Shown piece after piece: positions 7,077-15,570 of a stretch of 60,437 nucleotides of DNA. The notes beneath the pieces were generated by a model. It was not told the DNA's origin, made no database searches, and saw only the letters and a list, made by a program, of their open reading frames with translations. The position numbers and the translations under genes were made by a program. How positions within the stretch are numbered: the first letter of the stretch is position 1; each line of letters opens with the position of its first letter. The stretch lies in the NCBI RefSeq assembly GCF_020179385.1, contig NZ_JAIBLJ010000018.1, positions 1 through 60,437 on the forward strand, written 5' to 3'. The stretch is from Alkalihalobacillus sp. YIM B00296. Lineage in GTDB: Bacteria; Bacillota; Bacilli; Bacillales; Fictibacillaceae.

Positions 7077-8432
7077 TTGACACATAAAGCCTATTTGGCA
7101 CTTGCACTTCCTCTGACCATAACCACCATAACCACCCCTTTGTTGGGAGCAGTAGATACAGCTGTCGTAGGGCATATGTCTGATCCGGCTTACATCGCTG
7201 CAGTAGCTGTTGGAACCATCATATTCAACACCATGTATTGGCTGTTTGGCTTTTTACGGGTCAGCACAACCGGATTTGCCACCCAAGCTCATGGTGCTGA
7301 GGATAAAGAGGGGATGATGCTTGCATTAATAAGACCTTTACTAATCGCTCTCCTTGTAGGGATTACCCTCATTATTCTCCAGTGGTCGATTACCCGTTTG
7401 TTTTTACCTTTGTTAACCCCTGATCAGAATGTACAGTCTCTTGCAACAGAGTATTTTAGTATAAGGATATGGGGAGCACCTTTTGGATTATTGAACTACG
7501 TGATTATCGGCTGGTTGATGGGAATGCTCATGATAAAAAAAACGCTGTTTCTTCAGCTTTATCTAAACCTTACGAATATCGTGCTCGACCTTTTCTTTGT
7601 CATTATTTTAAACTGGGGAGTGCCAGGAGTAGCTAGTGCAACCTTGATTTCAGAAGTCACCACGTTTGTGATCGGTCTGATTATAGTCTTGAAAGTGTCA
7701 CCCTTTGAATTAAAGGTACCTTCTATGGCGAAATTCATGAATACTTCGTCGTTTAAAAAAATGATGCAGATGAACCGTGATCTATTTATCCGTACATTTT
7801 GCCTATTGATCGTGTTTAATTTGTTGACGGCAAAAGGGGCTTCATTTGGAACCGAAATACTTGCTGCTAATGCCATACTGATCCAGATCCATTTCATCAT
7901 GGCCTACCTTTTTGACGGTTTCGCAAACGCATCAAGTATAATGGCAGGAAGGGCGATCGGTTCAAGGGATCATTTATTGTACAATATGACCGTAAGGCTT
8001 TCTTGCCAGTGGGCTGTCTTCACCTCTCTAATCATAGCCGGTGCCTACTACCTATTTGATTACCGCATTTTCCGACTGTTCACAAAAATTCCAGAAGTTC
8101 TGGAAGAAGCACAGACCTATCAGAGCTGGATACTGCTTTTCCCGCTCCTCGCCAGCTTTGGGATAGTCCTTCATGGGCTGTATGTCGGTTCAACAGAAGC
8201 AGCTCCTATACGAAATAGCATGATATATGCCCTTATCCTATTTTTAATGGCTCTTTTTTTAACGATTCCCAGTATGGGAAACCATGGGTTGTGGTTCGCT
8301 TTCATCCTCTTTAGTGTAGCGCGTTCCTTTTTTTTACTCTTGTTTGTCCCAGGGTTACAAAAGAAGCTTTTTCCTTCAAACGAAATTAATGATGGAAAGA
8401 AAGAAAAAATTTATATAGGAATGCGTTCTTAG
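7077..8432 (+). CDS. MATE-family multidrug/Na+ antiporter (DinF-like)
   Basis: About 451 residues with twelve predicted membrane segments in two halves. The N-terminus AYLALALPLTITTITTPLLGAVDTAVVGHM is the standard MATE opening, and the DinF-like subgroup has the VGTIIFNTMYWLFGFLR segment. MATE proteins export drugs or metabolites in exchange for Na+ or H+. I prefer TTG at 7077 over GTG at 7068, because AGGAGTG at 7064-7070 would overlap the earlier codon and sits well before the later one. The gene stands alone. The substrate cannot be told from the sequence. Confidence 0.85.
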   Translation: MTHKAYLALALPLTITTITTPLLGAVDTAVVGHMSDPAYIAAVAVGTIIFNTMYWLFGFLRVSTTGFATQAHGAEDKEGMMLALIRPLLIALLVGITLIILQWSITRLFLPLLTPDQNVQSLATEYFSIRIWGAPFGLLNYVIIGWLMGMLMIKKTLFLQLYLNLTNIVLDLFFVIILNWGVPGVASATLISEVTTFVIGLIIVLKVSPFELKVPSMAKFMNTSSFKKMMQMNRDLFIRTFCLLIVFNLLTAKGASFGTEILAANAILIQIHFIMAYLFDGFANASSIMAGRAIGSRDHLLYNMTVRLSCQWAVFTSLIIAGAYYLFDYRIFRLFTKIPEVLEEAQTYQSWILLFPLLASFGIVLHGLYVGSTEAAPIRNSMIYALILFLMALFLTIPSMGNHGLWFAFILFSVARSFFLLLFVPGLQKKLFPSNEINDGKKEKIYIGMRS

Positions 8433-8602
8433 TGAGGATAATCAATCAGTTAATGCGAATCGTGTGAGCGAATTGGACTGAAACAGTTTATTGCATGTTG
8501 AGTAATATTCTTTCCTGTTTAATTGGTATATTAATAGTGAGTAAAAGATATACAACAAAGAATATTCATCTTATTTTTAGGAGTTGGATTATCAAAACCT
8601 TA

Positions 8603-8631
8603 TTGACTGAAAAGTAATAAGATTATATACT
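8603..8631 (+). promoter_or_regulatory. Sigma-A promoter of metQNI
   Basis: TTGACT (8603-8608), a 17-base spacer and TATACT (8626-8631), a near-consensus vegetative promoter. The transcript would begin just before the S-box aptamer. Confidence 0.75.
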
Positions 8632-8648
8632 ATGAAAATATATATTGA

Positions 8649-8822
8649 AACTCTTATCCAGAGTGACGGAGGGAATGGCCCAATGAAGTCACAGCAACCA
8701 TCTCGAATTTCGAGAAAGGTGCTAAATCCAGCAAACGAGTAATCGTTTGAAAGATAAGGGGGAGAACTTGGTTATCATGTACAAAAACTCTCTCTGTTCA
8801 AACGGCAGAGGGAGTTTTTTTA
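8649..8822 (+). promoter_or_regulatory. SAM-I (S-box) riboswitch with terminator, metQNI leader
   Basis: The aptamer runs from CTCTTATCCAGAG (8651) to GATAAGGGGG (about 8762); these ends form P1. Inside are the conserved GACGGAGGGA, GGCCC, CAGCAACC and GGTGCTAA blocks. A terminator hairpin, AACTCTCTCTG with CAGAGGGAGTT plus seven T, follows at 8784-8822. SAM binding should terminate transcription before the methionine importer genes. Confidence 0.92.
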
Positions 8823-8904
8823 TTTATAAAAGGAGGGATTATAATCGCGGTATAACCTATAGAAAATCATATTGTTAGTGCATAAGTGAGAGGAGATTTA
8901 AAGA

Positions 8905-9711
8905 ATGAAGAAATTATTATTATTAATCAGTGTTCTTATTGTTGTAGTACTCGCAGGGTGTGCAGAAAAGGATACATCAGGCAGTTCAACTGATGGACCT
9001 TTAAAAGTAGGTGTGACAGCTGGTCCACATGAAGACATTCTAAATAAAGTGAAAGAAATTGCCGCAGAAGATGATTTTGAAATTGAAGTCGTTGTCTTCA
9101 ATGATTATGTGATGCCGAATAATGCGCTTGATGAAGGAGAACTGGATGCAAACATTTACCAGCATGAACCATATCTGAATGATTTCAAAGAGGAAAGGGG
9201 TATGGAACTTTCAAAAGTTGCAAACACGGTGAACTTTCCTATGGGCATATATTCTGATAAATACAAAAGTCTGGATGAAATCCAAGATGGTGATAAAGTA
9301 GGATTGCCAAACCATTCGACTGGCGAACCAAGGGCACTTATGCTGTTTGAGGAAGCAGGGCTAATCGAGTTGAAAGACGGGGTAGGAGTTAAAGCAACTA
9401 TCAAAGATATTGAAAAAAATCCACATAACCTGAAATTCGTTCCACTTGAAGCATCCCAGATTCCAAGGCAGTTAGGGGAGCTCGCCATTGCAGCAATCAA
9501 TACGAATTTCGCTATGGAAAGTGGAAGAGTACCATCCGAAGATTCCCTTGTGATGGAGCCGACGGATTCTCCTTGGGTCAACGTCGTTGCAGTGAAAACA
9601 GGGAATAAAGATGATGAAAGGATTCAAAAGCTAGTCGATTATTACCGTTCAGATGAGGTTAAGCAATTTATTCAACAAGAATTCAACGGTTCAGTTGTAG
9701 CTTCCTGGTAA
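8905..9711 (+). CDS. metQ: Methionine ABC transporter substrate-binding lipoprotein MetQ
   Basis: 268 residues of the NlpA/MetQ family, the lipid-anchored receptor for L-/D-methionine import. The signal ends in VVLAGC (Cys at 19). The mature protein has the family blocks KVGVTAGPHEDIL, VVFNDYVMPNNALDEGELDANIYQHEPYL and IAAINTNFAM. It is the first gene of metQNI, 12 bases before metN, behind the S-box. Order and content match the Bacillus metNPQ system, though here the receptor is first. Confidence 0.93.
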   Translation: MKKLLLLISVLIVVVLAGCAEKDTSGSSTDGPLKVGVTAGPHEDILNKVKEIAAEDDFEIEVVVFNDYVMPNNALDEGELDANIYQHEPYLNDFKEERGMELSKVANTVNFPMGIYSDKYKSLDEIQDGDKVGLPNHSTGEPRALMLFEEAGLIELKDGVGVKATIKDIEKNPHNLKFVPLEASQIPRQLGELAIAAINTNFAMESGRVPSEDSLVMEPTDSPWVNVVAVKTGNKDDERIQKLVDYYRSDEVKQFIQQEFNGSVVASW

Positions 9712-9723
9712 AGGAGTGGTAAC

Positions 9724-10755
9724 ATGATTCAATTGGAAAATATCACAAAAGTATTCCAAACAAAAAATAATGTCACCAATGCACTGGATGATGTGTCATT
9801 ACATGTGAAAAAAGGCAGTATTTATGGCGTGATTGGATATAGCGGAGCTGGGAAAAGCACTCTGGTAAGAATGGTGAATCTACTGGAAAAACCTACTAGT
9901 GGTAAGGTGTATGTAGATGGGAAAGAGCTAACCACCCTTTCTACTCAAAAATTGAATCAGGTTCGAAGAAAGATAGGCATGATTTTTCAATCGTTCAATT
10001 TGCTAACTACTGCAACGGTTTATCAAAACATAGCTATTCCGCTGAAGTTGACCGGTGTCTCCCAAAAGGAAATCCATAATCGTGTCCTTAAATACTTAAA
10101 GGTTGTAGGGCTTGAGGATAAGCACGACGCTTATCCTTCACAGCTTTCTGGAGGACAAAAACAAAGGGTGGCAATAGCTCGGGCCTTATCCCATGAACCG
10201 GAAGTTTTATTATGCGATGAAGCCACCAGTGCACTCGACCCGGAAACGACAGAATCGATCCTATCCTTGTTAGAACAAATCAACCGGGAATTCGGAATAA
10301 CAATTTTGCTCATTACTCATGAAATGCATGTGGTACAAAAGATTTGTAATGAGGTAGCTGTAATGGAAAACGGTCGGATAATCGAAAAGGGAGATGTATT
10401 GGGTATATTTAGTAAGCCGAAATCCGCCACGGCGAAACGTTTTATAAAATCAATATTCCATGATGAAATACCTGAGCAAATGGTTGAAGATTTGAAAGAT
10501 AAAGGGCAGATCGTCACCCTATCCTTTGTAGGGGAAAGTTCTGGAAAACCTGTTTTGGCCCGTATCAGTAAACAATTTGATGTATTCCCATCCATACTGA
10601 CTGGGAATATCACTCAGTTGAAAGATCAACCATTAGGGAGACTTGTTGTCCATCTTGAAGGAAAAGCTTATGAAACAGCAAAAGCTGTGCTATTTCTCCA
10701 ACAGGAGGGCATCCATGTTGAAGGCTATGTACCGGAGGTGAAATTAAGTGTTTGA
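9724..10755 (+). CDS. metN: Methionine ABC transporter ATPase MetN
   Basis: 343 residues. Walker A is GYSGAGKST (about 40-48), the signature LSGGQKQRVAIARAL is at about 141-155, and Walker B is VLLCDEATSALD. A C-terminal NIL domain (about 265-340) senses methionine in this family and causes transinhibition. The gene starts 12 bases after metQ with AAAGGAG upstream. It overlaps the GTG start of metI by 8 bases. Confidence 0.93.
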   Translation: MIQLENITKVFQTKNNVTNALDDVSLHVKKGSIYGVIGYSGAGKSTLVRMVNLLEKPTSGKVYVDGKELTTLSTQKLNQVRRKIGMIFQSFNLLTTATVYQNIAIPLKLTGVSQKEIHNRVLKYLKVVGLEDKHDAYPSQLSGGQKQRVAIARALSHEPEVLLCDEATSALDPETTESILSLLEQINREFGITILLITHEMHVVQKICNEVAVMENGRIIEKGDVLGIFSKPKSATAKRFIKSIFHDEIPEQMVEDLKDKGQIVTLSFVGESSGKPVLARISKQFDVFPSILTGNITQLKDQPLGRLVVHLEGKAYETAKAVLFLQQEGIHVEGYVPEVKLSV

Positions 10756-11422
10756 GAGAATATCAGAATTTACCGATCAGTGGGGTATCGATATCTGGAA
10801 TGCCCTTCTTGAAACTTTTCAAATGGTAAGCATATCATTGCTATTGTCCGTATTGATCGGTCTTCCTCTAGGGGTTCTTCTAGTATTGACACGACCTGGT
10901 AAAGCGTTCGAAAACAAGTTCCTTTTCAATCTATTAAATACCTTGATCAATATTATTCGTTCTATTCCATTCATCATCCTTTTGTTCTTCATATTACCTT
11001 TTACCAAGTTAATTGTTGGAACTACAATTGGTGTAAAAGGGGTTATTGTGCCTCTTGTCGTGTTTACCGCCCCTTACATTGCACGGTTAATGGAATCCGC
11101 ACTTTTAGAAGTCGATAAAGGTGTCATTGAAGCCTATGAAGCGATGGGAATCAAAACAAGACATATCATTTGGCATGTATTAGTGAGAGAGTCCAGGCCC
11201 TCTATTGTATTAGGACTAACCATTGCGACAATCGGTCTGATTGGAGCTACTGCTATGGCAGGTCTGGTCGGTGCTGGTGGATTGGGTGATCTAGCTTACC
11301 GATATGGCCACCTCAGATATGAAGTTGATGTGATGTATGTGACAGTTTTCATTCTTATCATATTAGTCCAGGGGCTGCAAACGTTTGGAAATGTTCTTTC
11401 AGCAAGACTTAAGAAAAACTAA
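10748..11422 (+). CDS. metI: Methionine ABC transporter permease MetI
   Basis: 224 residues with five predicted membrane segments. The EAA loop is EAYEAMGIKTRHIIWHVL (about 128-145), where MetN docks. The end matches the MetI pattern GLVGAGGLGDLAYRYGHLRYE. The start is GTG at 10748 with GGAGGTGA upstream, overlapping the end of metN, which implies translational coupling. It completes a three-gene importer. Confidence 0.93.
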   Translation: MFERISEFTDQWGIDIWNALLETFQMVSISLLLSVLIGLPLGVLLVLTRPGKAFENKFLFNLLNTLINIIRSIPFIILLFFILPFTKLIVGTTIGVKGVIVPLVVFTAPYIARLMESALLEVDKGVIEAYEAMGIKTRHIIWHVLVRESRPSIVLGLTIATIGLIGATAMAGLVGAGGLGDLAYRYGHLRYEVDVMYVTVFILIILVQGLQTFGNVLSARLKKN

Positions 11423-11562
11423 AGGGGAGCAGGCTGTAAACAATTGTGAATTCGATTCCAAGTTGACAATTTAAGGGGAATAGTTCAATTAAAACGTGGA
11501 TCACTAATTACAGTCAATACTTGTAAAAAGTAAAAGATAAAGTTCCAGATATTCAGTTACTT

Positions 11563-11605
11563 AAAAAAGAAAGGAATGATTTAATCCTGAAACCATTCTT
11601 TCTTT
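11563..11605 (+). terminator. Terminator-like hairpin after metI
   Basis: AAAGAAAGGAATG pairs with CATTCTTTCTTT, with one bulge. The T content is in the arm itself. It lies about 140 bases beyond metI. Confidence 0.45.
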
Positions 11606-11697
11606 ATCCATCCTGAGGTACTGAAAAACGCTAAAAATCGATTTTGGGGGTCTCAGGTGAATTTGGGGTAGCTGGTAAGTCTGTTTTTAGTTTAATA

Positions 11698-11745
11698 AAG
11701 TACAGGACTTTGTATTTTCCTTTGCAAAGCTCTGTACTTCTATTT
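11698..11745. terminator. Long terminator-like inverted repeat
   Basis: AAGTACAGGACTTTG and CAAAGCTCTGTACTT pair over 15 positions with one mismatched pair of bases, followed by CTATTTT. It could end transcription in either direction. Confidence 0.5.
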
Positions 11746-11979
11746 TGCAATAAAGGGGTGAACCCTTATTACATTATTTGCTTTATGGTATCACTTTTAT
11801 CAAAAAGAGAGTAGGTATAAACTTTTACTAGCTGGGATTAATTGTGACCTTCCATATGACTTGGTATTAATACGTGAAAGTCTGTAATTAGGTAATTTGT
11901 GAATATCCGTAATCCAAAATCTTAACGTTCATAAAAATTACCCCCTTTGGAGACCTTAAGGAAAAAGGAGGTATTTCTT

Positions 11980-12333
11980 ATGATGGGTTTTATTGTAAAA
12001 CTTTTTGTATGTCCACTAACCGTATTTTTTTCTGATCTTATTTTTCCAAATGTAGATTATACAGCTTTTTATCAACCTATAATCGTAGGCTTAATCCTCG
12101 CTGTATCTGCCCATATGATGGAAGTGTTGTTATTGAAAAGAGGTACTTTTTGGACTAGCACTATTTTGGATTTTATGGCCGCAACCCTGATTGTTTACTT
12201 TGTTTCATTATTTCAAGTGGCAACAGTCACTTTCTTTGGAGCTGTCTTGACTGCCATCCTCTTGACGATGACAGAGATCGTTCAACATCGCTGGTTGATC
12301 AACACTGGAAAAACTCAGAAATCTCCAGCATAA
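11980..12333 (+). CDS. DUF2512 (YndM-like) membrane protein
   Basis: About 117 residues with four predicted membrane helices, a short basic tail and the DUF2512 pattern LILAVSAHMMEVLLLKRGT and DFMAATLIVYF. The function is unknown. I chose the ATG pair at 11980/11983 because AAAAAGGAGG ends 8 bases upstream; an in-frame TTG at 11947 has no ribosome site. A clear terminator follows at 12375. Confidence 0.78.
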   Translation: MMGFIVKLFVCPLTVFFSDLIFPNVDYTAFYQPIIVGLILAVSAHMMEVLLLKRGTFWTSTILDFMAATLIVYFVSLFQVATVTFFGAVLTAILLTMTEIVQHRWLINTGKTQKSPA

Positions 12334-12696
12334 TTAGATGATGATTTGTGTAATTATCAGTCTTTAACAATACGATCGGGGGCTTATCAAAATGGGATAA
12401 GCCTCTTTTTTATGAAATTAGTGGTTGACACGATATTTTGAAATGATATGTGTATTAAAAAAGAGAACACGAGTGTTTCAAGAGGAGTACCAGGTTACTA
12501 TTAGAACGTAAGCCTCCCTAAAGAAGAAACAATATTTCCTAATTTTATAAGAGGTAAGGGAATCGATAACCATGAGCTTTTAAACGATTATGAGAAACTA
12601 AATAAAAAAACATATTTGCCTATTCAGCTTGTCCACACCAAAGGACTTGCCTCAACATAAGAATAAATATCTCTTATAAAAAGGAGGTGGGTTATA
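12334..12696. other. Intergenic region upstream of coat-like genes
   Basis: It holds the DUF2512 terminator and then about 280 bases without a convincing gene. An open stretch at about 12537-12660 has no start or ribosome site and is probably chance or a decayed remnant. Confidence 0.45.
12375..12413 (+). terminator. Rho-independent terminator after DUF2512 gene
   Basis: GGGGGCTTATC and GATAAGCCTC form a stem around a seven-base loop, followed by six T. Confidence 0.85.
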
Positions 12697-12963
12697 TTGT
12701 CATATAAAGATGAAAACATCAACGTAGAAAACAGGCTTAAAGATGAAAACATCAACGTATCAGAAAACGAGCTTAAAGATAAAAACATTAACAAAGCTTA
12801 CGTGAAAAAAAGTGGGAACTCTTACGTTGATATTGTAATTGATGTAGACAGTGAATCTAAAACTCGTGTTAAAGCACGTGCTAACCAGGACCAAGATCAG
12901 GATCAAGACCAAGATCAAGACCAAGACCAGAATCAAAAACAGCGACAAAAACAATTCGACTAA
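12697..12963 (+). CDS. Small repeat-rich protein, likely spore-surface type
   Basis: 88 residues in three parts: two copies of DENINV followed by a related KDKNIN; then KKSGNSYVDIVIDVDSES; then a tract of alternating Gln-Asp (about residues 64-80) ending in basic Gln-rich KQRQKQ. The start is TTG at 12697 with AAGGAGG nine bases upstream. The core SGNSxVDxxIxxD is shared with the protein at 13092. Low-complexity, charged small proteins like this are common in Bacillaceae spore coats, but I cannot name the family and the coat role is inference. Compositional bias makes it unusual. Confidence 0.55.
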   Translation: MSYKDENINVENRLKDENINVSENELKDKNINKAYVKKSGNSYVDIVIDVDSESKTRVKARANQDQDQDQDQDQDQDQNQKQRQKQFD

Positions 12964-12988
12964 TTTATTGACTAGGGACTGACCCCTA

Positions 12989-13053
12989 AAAAGGTGTAGA
13001 TCTTCAATTAAATTACGTATTAACCAAAAATTGAGGAATTGTACACTTTTCGG
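12989..13053. terminator. Bidirectional terminator-like inverted repeat between the coat-like genes
   Basis: AAAAGGTGTA...CTTCAATT pairs with AATTGAGG...TACACTTTT in a bulged long stem, with T/A runs on both ends. It separates the two small genes transcriptionally. Confidence 0.45.
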
Positions 13054-13091
13054 GGGCCACTCCTTTTAATTTTCCAAAAGGAGGCTTGAAT

Positions 13092-13400
13092 TTGGGCATG
13101 GACAACCAATCCGCCGTTAATCACAGTGGAAACTCTGACGTAGATGTGAATATCACGATCGATACGACTGCATTAGCTTATGCTTATGCTTGTTATATGC
13201 ATGCTTCTGGCAAACTTAGTGACGAAGAGTTTGATAGGATGATTCGTAAATTAGATAAGCTTTTAGAAAAAAATAAACATATAAACTCTCGCTCTCGTGA
13301 TGCTGTTTTAGAATCAAAGAAAAGCAAGGGAAAATCAAGTTCGTTTTCTCGACAATCCTCCAGAACAAAAGAGGAGGAAGATCATTTCTTATTTTTTTAG
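13092..13400 (+). CDS. Small protein with SGNSDVD motif, likely spore-surface type
   Basis: About 102 residues. The N-terminal HSGNSDVDVNITIDTTALAYAY block resembles the core of the protein at 12697. It is followed by a helical section ACYMHASGKLSDEEFDRMIRKLDKLLEK, like a short bacterial SHOCT-type helix, and a Ser/Lys-rich tail. Candidate starts are TTG 13086, TTG 13092 and ATG 13098; AAAGGAGG at 13077-13084 best fits 13092. The function is unknown. Together with its neighbour it looks like a pair made for the same structure. Confidence 0.55.
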   Translation: MGMDNQSAVNHSGNSDVDVNITIDTTALAYAYACYMHASGKLSDEEFDRMIRKLDKLLEKNKHINSRSRDAVLESKKSKGKSSSFSRQSSRTKEEEDHFLFF

Positions 13401-13544
13401 AAGAAAAACCTATTCAGAATCAGATTACCTTTTAACCTATTACGATGGGGTGTTTTATTTAAAGCACTCCTTTTACAAAATATTTTTAAAGTCAGTCAGA
13501 AAACACTATCAGTCAATTTCATACTTCCTAATTTTACCTATCAA

Positions 13545-14378
13545 TCAAAAATAAACCATGTACACGACTCCCGCCAAGACAATCCGGTAAATGGCGAAAG
13601 GAATCAGTTTGATACGGTTGATCATTCTCAGAAAAAATTGTATGGAAAGTAAAGCAAAGATAAAAGCGCTGACAAAGCCGACGATGAAAAACGGCAAGGC
13701 ATCCATCGAAAAGTACTGCCAGTTTTTGACTAAGGAAAGGAAACTTGCTCCTGCCATGATCGGGACTGTCATGATAAAAGTGAAGTCTGCTGCTGCACGG
13801 TGGCTCATTCCCACAAGAACCCCACCGGAGATCGTTGAGCCAGAGCGGGAGAATCCTGGCCAAAGGGAAAAACATTGAATAAGACCCACCGTAAGAGCTT
13901 GTTTGTACGTAATTTGGTCCACCGTTTTGACAGTAGCCTCTTTTTTACTGAATAAATCTGCAAAAATCATGAAAAGTGCACCGATAACGAGACCAACCAA
14001 AACTGTTTCAGTTGAAAATAGATATTCATCGATATAGTCTTCAAACAATACCCCCAATACCCCAGCAGGCAATAATCCGACGATCACTTGGGACAATCTT
14101 AGTCGATTCTGTTGTTCATCACTATTAATGCTTTTCTTTCGTTTTAAACCGATCAGTCCGATCAATCTGTCCCAAAAAACGACGACAACAGCTAAAATGG
14201 ATCCAAGTTGGATGACGACCTTGAATGTATTGGCAACATACTTTGTCAGGAACTCTTTCGATTGAAGCCACATGTCATCAACGATAATCATATGCCCGGT
14301 TGACGAAATAGGGGCGAATTCAGTCAGTCCTTCGACCATTCCTAAGATAATCGCTTTTAAAAATAAAATCAGATCCAT
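13545..14378 (-). CDS. uppP: Undecaprenyl-diphosphatase UppP (BacA type)
   Basis: About 277 residues, mostly membrane helices. It has both BacA signatures: EGLTEFAPISSTGHM (about 16-30), carrying the catalytic glutamates and the His, and GFSRSGSTISGG (about 172-183), carrying the essential Arg-Ser. It removes phosphate from undecaprenyl diphosphate to regenerate the lipid carrier for wall synthesis and gives low-level bacitracin resistance. ATG at 14378 is preceded in frame by TTG at 14381; AGAGGA upstream suits either. The DedA-family gene ends 24 bases upstream on the same strand. Confidence 0.93.
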   Translation of the reverse strand: MDLILFLKAIILGMVEGLTEFAPISSTGHMIIVDDMWLQSKEFLTKYVANTFKVVIQLGSILAVVVVFWDRLIGLIGLKRKKSINSDEQQNRLRLSQVIVGLLPAGVLGVLFEDYIDEYLFSTETVLVGLVIGALFMIFADLFSKKEATVKTVDQITYKQALTVGLIQCFSLWPGFSRSGSTISGGVLVGMSHRAAADFTFIMTVPIMAGASFLSLVKNWQYFSMDALPFFIVGFVSAFIFALLSIQFFLRMINRIKLIPFAIYRIVLAGVVYMVYF

Positions 14379-14402
14379 CAATCATTTATCCTCTCATGTC
14401 AT

Positions 14403-15014
14403 TTAATGATCGTTCTTTCTCTTCTTAATAATAGATGTGATGAAGAATAGGAGGCCAGCAGCAATGATGATATAAATGATACTGGAGTAGATGTCCATAA
14501 ATTCCAATATTTTATCCCATGAATGTCCTAACGCAGATCCAATCAGAACCAGCAATACATTCCATATCAGTGTACCGATTGTAGTAAAAAGGAGGAAAAG
14601 CTTGAATTTCATGTTTGACATGCCCGCTGGAATTGAAATTAAGCTTCGAATTAGCGGGATCATCCGACAGAAAAGCACCGTCCAATAGCCGTAATTGTCA
14701 AACCACTTGTCCGCTTTCCGGATATCCGATTTCTTGATCCGCAAGAGATTTCCCCATCGATCGATGATCCTTTCAAGACGAGCTACATCCAAAAACAGAC
14801 CCAACTGGTATAAAATCAGAGCCCCTGCTACAGAACCTGCCGTTGCGGATAGAATTACATAGGGCATGCTCAGTGTGGAATAGGTTGTCAAAAAACCACC
14901 AAAGGGCAAAATCACTTCAGATGGAATCGGAGGGAAAATGTTTTCCAGCGCCATCATTATAAAAATCCCGAAATAACCATAATGCTCCATAAAACTAGTA
15001 ATCCAATTCTGCAT
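14403..15014 (-). CDS. DedA-family membrane protein (candidate undecaprenyl-phosphate translocase)
   Basis: About 203 residues with the SNARE-associated/DedA pattern: GIFIMMALENIFPPIPSEVILPFGG with the family's acidic and proline residues, then FCRMIPLIRSLISIPAGMSNM with the essential arginines. Some DedA proteins flip undecaprenyl phosphate back across the membrane. I prefer ATG at 15014 (GGAG six bases before) to the upstream ATG at 15026, which has no ribosome site. The downstream uppP gene acts on the diphosphate form of the same lipid, which supports carrier recycling as the job. Other DedA roles cannot be excluded. Confidence 0.85.
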   Translation of the reverse strand: MQNWITSFMEHYGYFGIFIMMALENIFPPIPSEVILPFGGFLTTYSTLSMPYVILSATAGSVAGALILYQLGLFLDVARLERIIDRWGNLLRIKKSDIRKADKWFDNYGYWTVLFCRMIPLIRSLISIPAGMSNMKFKLFLLFTTIGTLIWNVLLVLIGSALGHSWDKILEFMDIYSSIIYIIIAAGLLFFITSIIKKRKNDH

Positions 15015-15189
15015 CGGTTTCTCCATATCTAAGTTTGTCTTAGTTATATTAATCTATTTTTCAGCAGAAAGGAATATGAAAAAATACGTATTTGTTTAGA
15101 ACAAGGTTAAAACAGCCATCTGAGTTTTAACAATGGAATCAGCGGGAATGGATAAGTGAAAAAAACGAAACATTCAGGAGGGAGTTGAC

Positions 15190-15387
15190 ATGAAACACTA
15201 CAGTGTTGTCCCAGACCGTGATGTGAACTGCTGGTTTGTGAAAATCGAGGATACTGCACCTGCAGATCATTATGAAATGAAATCAGCTGCGATTGAATAC
15301 GCAGAAAAAATTGCGAAAGAAAACAAACCGAGTAAGCGATCTATTCTTGATAAAAACTTGGAAGTCGAAGAAGAGAGGATATATTGA
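15190..15387 (+). CDS. DUF2188 protein
   Basis: 65 residues matching the DUF2188 pattern: HYSVVPDRDVNCWFVKIED near the start, AAIEYAEKIAKENKPSK in the middle, and an acidic EEERIY end. The function of the family is unknown. ATG at 15190 has GGAGGGAG directly upstream. It is a single gene ending before the 15455-15570 phrase array, convergent with the YcaQ-type gene. Confidence 0.78.
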   Translation: MKHYSVVPDRDVNCWFVKIEDTAPADHYEMKSAAIEYAEKIAKENKPSKRSILDKNLEVEEERIY

Positions 15388-15454
15388 TGAAAGGGAGACC
15401 AGTACATCGGTAAAAGCCGATGTGCGGTCGCCCCTTCATCATTTAACATCATTT

Positions 15455-15570
15455 ATCTCAACAACTCGAGGGTCAAACGCTACAATTATGAAAATATCTC
15501 GACAACTCGAGGATTATCTCGACAACTCAAGAATCATCTCAACAACTCTGAAAATATCCCGAAAACTAGA
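15455..15570. repeat. Phased phrase array A (ATCTCRACAACTC, 20-bp period)
   Basis: The phrase ATCTCRACAACTC begins at 15455, 15496, 15516 and 15536, with a degenerate ATCCCGAAAACT at 15556. Steps are 41, 20, 20 and 20. It lies between the convergent DUF2188 and YcaQ-type genes and touches the 3' end of the latter. Confidence 0.85.

Larger units (their letters stand above)
11423..11979. other. Intergenic region with two terminator-like hairpins
   Basis: No gene is seen. It contains the hairpins at 11563-11605 and 11698-11745, and an AT-rich lead into the DUF2512 gene. Confidence 0.5.

Noticed and set aside
12537-12660. Open stretch before the coat-like genes
   Set aside because: No start codon, no ribosome site and no recognisable motif.
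12760-12954. Hydrophobic open frame on the minus strand
   Set aside because: It is the complement of the Gln-Asp repeat gene, which has the good ribosome site.
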